Position numbers and translations under genes: made by a program
Shown: piece after piece, positions 1 to 5,109 of the stretch
Layout of the letters: every line of letters begins with the position of its first letter
Position numbering within the stretch: position 1 is the stretch's first letter
The notes under the pieces: model-generated
The model's database searches: none
What the model saw: only the letters and a program-made list of their open reading frames with translations
What the model was told of the DNA's origin: nothing
Source of the DNA: Bacteroidota bacterium
Lineage (GTDB): Bacteria > Bacteroidota > Ignavibacteria > UBA10030
NCBI GenBank assembly: GCA_025455125.1
Contig: JALONE010000034.1
Span: 1 to 7,770, forward strand
Length of the DNA stretch: 7,770 bases
Direction of reading: 5' to 3'

Positions 1-1382
1 TGTTCGGCTCATCCTTCCTCGCTCTGACCAACCCAGTCGTTGACCTCTACTTCATCATGCTCTACGACTACTATTGGTCGGGGAGCTCGACCGCCGGTCC
101 TGTCGCCCCGCTGAGTGTCGCCAACTACAACGTCACAAAGAGCATTGATTACTATCTCGGCGTGGGGTATCCGGCAAGCAAACTGATCGCAGGCTATCCG
201 TACTATGGACTGGACTGGCCCGTCGTGAGCGATGCACGCATGGCCGCAGCGACGGGCTCTGCGAGTTCACGCAAGTACTCGGTCGTCAAGAACGACTACA
301 TCGACACGATCGGTGCATCCAACAAATTCTTCGATGCCACCTACAGCGTTCCATGGTATCGCTATCAAACCGCAGGTGGCTGGCGGCAAACGTGGTACGA
401 TGATTCGGCGAGTCTCGCGCTGAAATACGATCTGGTCGCTTCACGCAATCTCGGCGGGACCGGCATGTGGGCCCTGGGATATGACGGCACCGAGCCGGAA
501 CTCTGGCGCCTGCTGAAGGCGAAGTTTGCCGAACCCGTTATCGCCGGAAGGTCCGTGTTTGATGATTTCGAAGCATCCGTCGGACGGTTTGACCGCTCGC
601 CAACCTACAGCGGCTCAACAACGGGGATTGCGACGTCCTCCTATGCGGTCTTCACAAACGATGTCGCGAAAAGCGGTCTGGGAGCACTCCTCGTTTCCCT
701 GGTCGATAACGCATCTTCAACGAGCGATTGGAATGTCCGGCTTCTCTCCGCATCCGGAAACGCGGCAGGAAACGTTGCCGTCACAATGCCCGGTCGCATC
801 GGCTTCTGGCTCAAGACCGCAACGGCCTCGCCGTCGTCGGAACTCGGGATCGCCGTGGACGATGGCGCAACACTCCTTCGCTCGCCACGGCTATCGGTCA
901 TCAATGATGGGGAGTGGCACTTCTACGAATGGGATCTCGAGGAAACAGGGTGGAAGGTGTTCACGACCGGCGTCGACACGGTCGTCGTCGGACCAACCGT
1001 CACGCTGGATGCGGTCATGTTCTATGCCCTCAATGGATCCAGTGCCTGGACCTCATTCGTCGATGAAGTCGGCTATGCACCAACAACGGAGGTGGGGAAG
1101 GAGGTCGCATCCGTTCCGGCGGAATTCGAACTGGAGAACAATTGGCCGAATCCGTTTAATCCGACGACCCATTTCGGAGTGCGAATTGCGGATTACGGAT
1201 GGGTTAAGCTCTCAGTGTTTGACCAGCTTGGAAGGGAAATCGCGGTTCTTGTGAACGAAGAGCTGTCCCCCGGCCGGCACACGGTGAGTTGGGATGCCTC
1301 GGGAAGGACCAGTGGAGTGTATTACTGCAGGATGATGCTCAACGGCAAATCGCAAGTCCGGAAGATCGTGCTGATGAAATGA
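1..1382 (+). CDS. Secreted GH18 chitinase-like glycoside hydrolase with T9SS sorting domain (5'-truncated)
   Basis: The frame is open from base 3, so the start and the catalytic DxxDxDxE region lie upstream of the window. Numbering residues from the Met at base 57, the first part is the C-terminal half of a GH18 barrel: MLYDYYWSGS (1-10, substrate-contacting MxYDY strand), KLIAGYPYYG (42-51), WYDDSASLALKYDL (113-126) and the last strand GGTGMWALGYD (133-143). GH18 enzymes cleave beta-1,4-linked N-acetylglucosamine polymers, though some members are inactive lectins. Residues 168-341 form a beta-rich module (FDDFE, GFWLKT, GEWHFYEWDL) resembling a carbohydrate-binding jelly roll; I cannot assign a family. 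Residues 357-441 are a type A T9SS sorting domain (NPFNP 365-369, KLSVFDQLGREIAVLVNEE, KIVLMK end), so the product is probably exported and cell-attached or released. The stop is at 1380-1382. GH18 is confident; chitin as substrate is inferred. Confidence 0.9.
   Translation, partial: FGSSFLALTNPVVDLYFIMLYDYYWSGSSTAGPVAPLSVANYNVTKSIDYYLGVGYPASKLIAGYPYYGLDWPVVSDARMAAATGSASSRKYSVVKNDYIDTIGASNKFFDATYSVPWYRYQTAGGWRQTWYDDSASLALKYDLVASRNLGGTGMWALGYDGTEPELWRLLKAKFAEPVIAGRSVFDDFEASVGRFDRSPTYSGSTTGIATSSYAVFTNDVAKSGLGALLVSLVDNASSTSDWNVRLLSASGNAAGNVAVTMPGRIGFWLKTATASPSSELGIAVDDGATLLRSPRLSVINDGEWHFYEWDLEETGWKVFTTGVDTVVVGPTVTLDAVMFYALNGSSAWTSFVDEVGYAPTTEVGKEVASVPAEFELENNWPNPFNPTTHFGVRIADYGWVKLSVFDQLGREIAVLVNEELSPGRHTVSWDASGRTSGVYYCRMMLNGKSQVRKIVLMK
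1172..1199 (+). repeat. Degenerate 7-bp repeat inside the T9SS sorting-domain coding sequence
   Basis: Four consecutive heptads read TTTCGGA, GTGCGAA, TTGCGGA and TTACGGA. They encode the segment around GVRIADYG in the first beta strand of the sorting domain. The 12-mer GAATTGCGGATT at 1183-1194 recurs exactly, in inverted orientation, at 1477-1488 in the downstream intergenic array. The heptads are seen directly; common origin with the intergenic repeat is inference, since only one or two units match closely. Confidence 0.5.
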
Positions 1383-1405
1383 CGCCATCGTCATCACCAT
1401 TCAAC

Positions 1406-1419
1406 AATCTGCAATCCCT
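1406..1419. repeat. Two heptads left of the intergenic hairpin
   Basis: AATCTGC followed by AATCCCT, diverged units of the AATCCGC heptad found to the right of the hairpin. The second unit runs into the left arm of the hairpin. This suggests that the hairpin lies inside a heptad array instead of beside it. Two diverged units alone would be weak evidence. Confidence 0.4.
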
Positions 1420-1452
1420 GCCCGCCTCAATGAGCCCACAGAGGCAGGCGGG
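1417..1452. repeat. Imperfect 12-bp hairpin between convergent genes (possible terminator or mobile palindrome)
   Basis: The left arm 1417-1428 (CCTGCCCGCCTC) pairs with the right arm 1441-1452 (GAGGCAGGCGGG) across a 12-base loop. Ten positions are Watson-Crick pairs, one is a G-T wobble (1419/1450) and one is a C-A mismatch (1423/1446). It lies 35 bases after the GH18 stop and 36 bases before the lptG stop on the other strand, so it could end transcription from both sides. No T-run follows on either strand, so it is not a textbook intrinsic terminator. A dispersed REP-like palindrome is an equally good reading. Confidence 0.6.
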
Positions 1453-1455
1453 CGC

Positions 1456-1487
1456 AATCCATAATCCGCAATCCGCAATCCGCAATT
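1456..1487. repeat. Tandem AATCCGC heptad array
   Basis: AATCCAT, then three perfect AATCCGC units (1463-1483), then a partial AATT. On the minus strand the unit reads TTGCGGA / GCGGATT. The array ends at the lptG stop codon (TAG on the minus strand, 1490-1488), so it forms the 3' untranslated end of the lptFG transcript. Unit size, lack of spacers and small copy number rule out CRISPR. Confidence 0.85.
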
Positions 1488-2591
1488 CTATTGTTTCACC
1501 CTGACCAGGTTTCCCACCGCCGCAACGAAGAACACGATGTTGGCCATCCATGCGGTGAGGATCGGATTCAGATCTCCATTGTAGCCGAACACCTGACTGA
1601 CCTTGAGGAAGATCATGTAAATGAACGTGATCGCCACGCAGATGCCGATGCCGAGCGCGGCTCCGGTGCGGGGGCGATTGGACGCAAACGGAACACCGAA
1701 GAGGATCATGATGACGCTCGCGAACGGGAACGCGATCTTTGCGTGATATTCAACCTCCCAGCGCGATACATCCTGTCCCGCCCGTTGCTGGTTCTCGATG
1801 AACTCCTTCAAGTCCGGATAGATCATCTCGTCCGGTGTGCGTTGCTTCTTTTCAATGTCCGAGGGAGTGAGTAGAAGCGTTCCGATGGGTAATCGCTGGA
1901 AGGGGATCATGCTCTGCGATGAATCCGGGAACTCCCGGCGGCTTCCGTGGAGAAGAACCCAGCTGTTGGCCGGCGCATCGGGCGTCGCCTCGCTTTGCCA
2001 TTGCATCTGCTGGGCATCGAAGCGCCGAATGAGCTTCGTCCGGTCCATCGGGTCGAAGTCTTGGATGCTGACGCGGCTCGCGGTCTTCCCGCGCACATCG
2101 AAGTAGTTCACCGACACGATCCGGTGCGGTCCTTCCTGAAAGAGAATATTGTAGCGCATGGTCACGTCTCCGCCGCCGCGGAGCGTGTTCCGCTCGATAT
2201 CGAATTTCTCCTGATTCGCATCGGGGACGATCCACCCGTTCAAATACACGGACAATCCGCTGATGACGAACGCGACGAAGAGGAATGGAAGCAGGAGACG
2301 CCAAAGGCTGACGCCGCTCGACTTCATTGCCGCGAGTTCATTCTGACCGGCAAGCCGTCCCGTGACAAAGAGGGCGGCAAGCAGAACCGCAACCGGCGTC
2401 ATCAGCTTGATAATCTCGGGGGTGAATGAAACGTAGTACTGCAGGATGACCGGGAATTGAACGCCGGCGTCCATGAAGTCGTCGAGCTTCTCCATCATGT
2501 CGATGACGAGGAAGATGAGCAGAAACGCCAGGAGCCCGAAGACGAACGAGGTCACGAACTGACGAAGGATGTAGCGGTCCAGGATGGTCAC
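1488..2591 (-). CDS. lptG: LPS export ABC transporter permease LptG
   Basis: A 367-residue inner-membrane permease of the YjgP/YjgQ family. With LptF and the LptB ATPase, LptG extracts LPS from the inner membrane and passes it to the periplasmic Lpt bridge. Numbering from the GTG at 2591: LDRYILRQF at the N terminus; membrane segments near 14-30, 60-79, 97-120, 286-302, 309-328 and 345-363; the coupling-helix region NELAAMKSSGVSLWR (84-98) expected to face LptB; and a periplasmic beta-jelly-roll domain between about 125 and 250. AGQDVSRWEVEYHAKI (271-286) closely resembles the same stretch of E. coli LptG, which supports G over F. I chose the GTG because it overlaps the lptF stop as GTGA and has AGGGGA seven bases upstream. 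An ATG at 2624 would add 11 residues but has no ribosome binding site and overlaps lptF by 37 bp. Length is usual for the family. Confidence 0.88.
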   Translation of the reverse strand: MTILDRYILRQFVTSFVFGLLAFLLIFLVIDMMEKLDDFMDAGVQFPVILQYYVSFTPEIIKLMTPVAVLLAALFVTGRLAGQNELAAMKSSGVSLWRLLLPFLFVAFVISGLSVYLNGWIVPDANQEKFDIERNTLRGGGDVTMRYNILFQEGPHRIVSVNYFDVRGKTASRVSIQDFDPMDRTKLIRRFDAQQMQWQSEATPDAPANSWVLLHGSRREFPDSSQSMIPFQRLPIGTLLLTPSDIEKKQRTPDEMIYPDLKEFIENQQRAGQDVSRWEVEYHAKIAFPFASVIMILFGVPFASNRPRTGAALGIGICVAITFIYMIFLKVSQVFGYNGDLNPILTAWMANIVFFVAAVGNLVRVKQ

Positions 2592-3961
2592 GGCTGGTTC
2601 CCCTGCGGTTCGGGAGCCCGCCATGATCGGGGGACGAGTCGCGAGAACACCGACCAGTCGATGGTCAGGCTTTCACGTGCCGTTCGAACGGTGATGTAGA
2701 GGCCGAAGATGCCGATAATGATGTTGGCCATCCACATCCCGACCCATGGTTCGAGCGCTCCCCGGTCGGCGAGTTTCTCTCCGCCGATGAGGCACGACCA
2801 GTACAACAGGAAGAAGCCAAGGCTCAGGCTCGCTCCGACGCCAAAGGTGCCGCGGCGCGCCATGATGCCGAGCGGTGCGCCGACCAGGACAAACACGATG
2901 CACGCAACGGGGATCGCATACTTCTTGTGGATCTCCACCAGGAACTTCCGCTTGTCCGTCGCCTGCCAAGTCCGCTGGAGGACGTCCGGCTCGAGCGCTT
3001 GTCTCAAGAGGGCGGCCTGGTGCTGCACGATGGCTGCGCTGTCGCCCGTCGGAAATGCCGGCGTGGGAAGCGGCTTTGCCGAAAACAGCTCCGCGATGTG
3101 TTTCGACATCGTCGTCCGTATGCGTTCTGTACTTCTCGCTTCCTCCCGTTCGATGCTGTCGACGATCGCCTGCATCGCCTGCGCACTGAGTTCCCGGTCG
3201 CCGCGCGGGGTCAGGCTTTCTTGTGAACGCTGGAAGTTGAATCCCTCCGCGTCCATCGCCATGCGGTGCGTCGTGAACTCGATGACCCGGTATTGGCCTT
3301 GCTGTTGCGCGTTGACTTGATGGATCTGCCCGTCCTCCAGGTCCATGATGAGTTTGCGGTAGTCGGGCGAGAACGAGATCGTCCCACGCCTCGCCGTGAT
3401 CGTGGAGGTCGTTGTGGGGGACGAGTGGTCGATGATCGTGACCCCCTCAAGGTCGTTGCTGTTCTCGAACGTCTTGCGGACGAGGATGCTGTGTCCCTGC
3501 AGAAGTTGCGTGAACATGCCGGGCATGAGGGATAAGGTCGGCTTCTTCCGGGAGATGTCGCTCGTCAAGACCTTGACGCGGTGGTTCGCGTCGGGAAGGA
3601 CGTCGTTGTTGAACCGGATGAGCAGATAGCAAAGCAGGATCGCGGCGACGAACACGGGAGCGATCATGCGGTACAGACTGATGCCGCTCGCACGCATCGC
3701 CGTGACCTGATTCGTGGAGGCGAGTCCGCCAAAGGCCATGAGGGTCGCGACGAGCACTCCCATGGGGACGGCAAGGACCACCATCCACGCGAGATTCAGG
3801 GTGATGAGCTCGATGATGACCGCGGCGCTCAGCCCTTTTCCCGCCAGTTGGTCGAGATATTTCATCAGGAACTGCAGCAGGAAGATGAACATCAGCAGGA
3901 CCACGGAAAAGAGGAACGGTCCGATGTGCATGCGGAGAATATGACGGCCGAGGATGATCAC
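2588..3961 (-). CDS. lptF: LPS export ABC transporter permease LptF
   Basis: A 457-residue YjgP/YjgQ-family permease, the partner of LptG in the LptB2FG complex. Membrane segments are near 14-35, 50-78, 98-116, 347-366, 374-394 and 405-425. TNQVTAMRASGISLYRM (83-99) is the cytoplasmic coupling region. Residues about 120-250 form the periplasmic jelly roll; MPGMFTQLLQGHSILVRKTF (146-165) parallels the matching part of E. coli LptF, which supports F over G. Residues about 255-335 are a charged, probably helical stretch between the jelly roll and the second membrane bundle, roughly 50 residues longer than in the neighbouring LptG. The start is GTG at 3961 with no clear Shine-Dalgarno. A candidate promoter ends eight bases before it, so the mRNA may be leaderless. 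An internal ATG at residue 11 is the alternative start but would cut the first conserved segment. The stop overlaps the lptG start by 4 bp, giving an lptFG operon. Confidence 0.87.
   Translation of the reverse strand: MIILGRHILRMHIGPFLFSVVLLMFIFLLQFLMKYLDQLAGKGLSAAVIIELITLNLAWMVVLAVPMGVLVATLMAFGGLASTNQVTAMRASGISLYRMIAPVFVAAILLCYLLIRFNNDVLPDANHRVKVLTSDISRKKPTLSLMPGMFTQLLQGHSILVRKTFENSNDLEGVTIIDHSSPTTTSTITARRGTISFSPDYRKLIMDLEDGQIHQVNAQQQGQYRVIEFTTHRMAMDAEGFNFQRSQESLTPRGDRELSAQAMQAIVDSIEREEARSTERIRTTMSKHIAELFSAKPLPTPAFPTGDSAAIVQHQAALLRQALEPDVLQRTWQATDKRKFLVEIHKKYAIPVACIVFVLVGAPLGIMARRGTFGVGASLSLGFFLLYWSCLIGGEKLADRGALEPWVGMWMANIIIGIFGLYITVRTARESLTIDWSVFSRLVPRSWRAPEPQGNQP
2599..2604 (-). promoter_or_regulatory. 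Ribosome binding site of lptG
   Basis: AGGGGA on the minus strand, seven bases before the GTG at 2591 and inside the end of lptF. It decides the GTG start over the ATG at 2624, which is preceded by a C-rich stretch. The GTGA overlap suggests translational coupling of LptG to LptF, consistent with the 1:1 complex. Confidence 0.6.
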
Positions 3962-3969
3962 CGGAACAC

Positions 3970-3998
3970 AATATAACCAGAAGGTGTTTGTATTCCAA
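3970..3998 (-). promoter_or_regulatory. Candidate promoter of lptFG
   Basis: On the minus strand TTGGAA (3998-3993), a 17-base spacer, then TATATT (3975-3970) followed by GT. This fits a housekeeping -35/-10 pair and partly matches the TAnnTTTG -7 element described for Bacteroidetes. The -10 box ends eight bases before the GTG start, so transcription would begin at or beside the start codon. Confidence 0.5.
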
Positions 3999-4012
3999 CG
4001 CGCCGGCGTCGG

Positions 4013-4041
4013 TTGCCTTTCGCGCTCGTCGTCGCTATATT
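4013..4041 (+). promoter_or_regulatory. Candidate promoter of the receiver-pdxH-kinase run
   Basis: TTGCCT (4013-4018), a 17-base spacer and TATATT (4036-4041) followed by GA. It mirrors the divergent lptFG promoter in spacing and in its -10 box. The ATG at 4051 lies nine bases after the -10 box, which again implies a very short or absent leader. If real, this promoter excludes the upstream TTG at 3988 as the start. Confidence 0.5.
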
Positions 4042-4050
4042 GATGAAATT

Positions 4051-4470
4051 ATGTCCCCAGCGAAGAAGCCGCAACATACGATCCTTCTGGTCGAAGACGA
4101 AGAGTCGTTACTCGATGTGCTGAAGCTCGTGCTCGAATCAAGCGGCTATCGCGTGCTGACGGCCGCGGATGGCGAGGAGGCCGTCGCCTTGTACTGGCAG
4201 GAGCATCGGAACATCGCGCTTGTCCTGTCCGATATGGGCCTGCCCCGCATGGGAGGATGGGATGCGATGTTGAAGATCCTCGCCATCAATCCGCAGGCGA
4301 AGGTCCTTCTCGCGAGCGGATTCTTCGAGTCGAAATTGCGGGAAGAGGTCATGGCGGCCGGAGCCACCGACTTCATCCAGAAGCCGTACGTGCCGGAGAT
4401 CATCCTTCAGAGGATCGAAGAGATCATCAACGCGGATTCATCCTCCGTCGCGAACTATGACGCCTCCTGA
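4051..4470 (+). CDS. Stand-alone response regulator receiver protein
   Basis: A 139-residue protein made of one CheY-like receiver domain and no output domain. Numbering from the ATG at 4051: acidic pair E15-D16 in ILLVEDEE, phospho-acceptor D61 in LSDMGLPRMGGW, switch residue S89 in LLASGFF, and K111-P112 in FIQKPY. All catalytic positions are present, so it should accept phosphate. The DMGLPRMGG type is common in receivers attached to or partnered with hybrid kinases. The frame extends upstream to a TTG at 3988, but that start would place the candidate promoter inside the gene and add 21 residues with no domain match. There is no clear Shine-Dalgarno. The last 14 bases overlap pdxH. It may act as a phosphorelay intermediate or bind a target protein; the partner is unknown, and the hybrid kinase two genes downstream is the obvious candidate. 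Confidence 0.9.
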   Translation: MSPAKKPQHTILLVEDEESLLDVLKLVLESSGYRVLTAADGEEAVALYWQEHRNIALVLSDMGLPRMGGWDAMLKILAINPQAKVLLASGFFESKLREEVMAAGATDFIQKPYVPEIILQRIEEIINADSSSVANYDAS

Positions 4471-5107
4471 CGAATCCCTTTCCTCCCTTCGCAAGGAATA
4501 TGCGCGCGCATTCCTCGATGTGCGTGATGTCGATCCCGATCCGTTTGTCCAGTTCCGGCGCTGGTTCACCGATGCGCAGAATGCCGGCCTCCCCGAACCG
4601 AACGCGATGACGCTCGCAACGGCGACGAAGGAAGGACGCCCCTCGGCGAGAGCGGTCTTGCTCAAGTCGATCGACGAAACCGGGTTCACGTTCTTCACCA
4701 ACTTCAAGAGCCGGAAGGCGCGCGAGATCGCGGAGAATCCTGCGGCGGCGCTGCTGTTCTTCTGGGCGGAGCTCGAACGGCAGGTTCGCATCGAAGGGAA
4801 CATCGAGTGCGTGAGCGACGCCGAATCTGACCAGTACTTTCGATCGCGTCCGCGCGAAAGCCAGATCGGCGCCTGGGCGTCAAAGCAAAGCGAGACGCTC
4901 CCGGACCGTTCGACGCTTGAGCACGCGGTCGCCCGGCTGACGCAGCAGTATGCCGGCCGTGACATTCCCCGCCCGCCGCATTGGGGCGGCTACCGCCTTC
5001 TTCCCTCCCGCTTTGAATTCTGGCAAGGACGGCCGAGCCGGCTGCACGACCGGATCCAGTATTTGCAACATTCCTCATCCTGGCACATCAATCGCCTGTC
5101 ACCGTGA
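4457..5107 (+). CDS. pdxH: Pyridoxamine 5'-phosphate oxidase
   Basis: A 216-residue FMN enzyme that oxidises pyridoxamine 5'-phosphate or pyridoxine 5'-phosphate to pyridoxal 5'-phosphate with oxygen, in vitamin B6 synthesis and salvage in the cytoplasm. Visible family motifs in order: LRKEYARAFLDVRDVDPDPF near the N terminus, RAVLLKSIDETGFTFFTN (65-82) and SRKA (85-88) of the FMN-binding region, FFWAELERQVRIEG, SRPRESQIGAWASKQS, then RLHDR (195-199), whose R195 and H197 match the substrate-binding Arg and His of E. coli PdxH, and the typical INRLSP end. The length matches complete family members. The ATG at 4457 lies in the last codons of the receiver gene (14-bp overlap) and has no clear ribosome binding site, so translation may depend on ribosomes finishing the upstream gene. 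The next gene begins two bases after its stop. Confidence 0.95.
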   Translation: MTPPDESLSSLRKEYARAFLDVRDVDPDPFVQFRRWFTDAQNAGLPEPNAMTLATATKEGRPSARAVLLKSIDETGFTFFTNFKSRKAREIAENPAAALLFFWAELERQVRIEGNIECVSDAESDQYFRSRPRESQIGAWASKQSETLPDRSTLEHAVARLTQQYAGRDIPRPPHWGGYRLLPSRFEFWQGRPSRLHDRIQYLQHSSSWHINRLSP

Positions 5108-5109
5108 CA

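Noticed and set aside
526..1254. A 242-codon plus-strand frame overlapping the GH18 gene
   Set aside because: It is in a different frame from the clear GH18 and T9SS protein. Its Ser/Arg/Pro-rich composition is typical of an out-of-frame shadow.
1417..1470. Textbook rho-independent terminator
   Set aside because: The stem is strong, but no run of T follows on either strand, so I report a hairpin with terminator function only as a possibility.
1456..1487. CRISPR array
   Set aside because: The units are 7 bp, directly abutting, with no spacers and no cas genes nearby.
1339..1551. A 70-codon minus-strand frame through the intergenic repeats (contains RIADCGL)
   Set aside because: It overlaps both neighbouring genes, and its sequence is explained by translating the heptads and hairpin. 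There is no start signal or domain. The RIADCGL string did prompt the comparison with the sorting-domain repeat.
3988..4050. Earlier TTG start for the receiver gene
   Set aside because: It adds 21 residues with no receiver homology and would contain the candidate promoter at 4013-4041. The ATG at 4051 gives a normal receiver N terminus.
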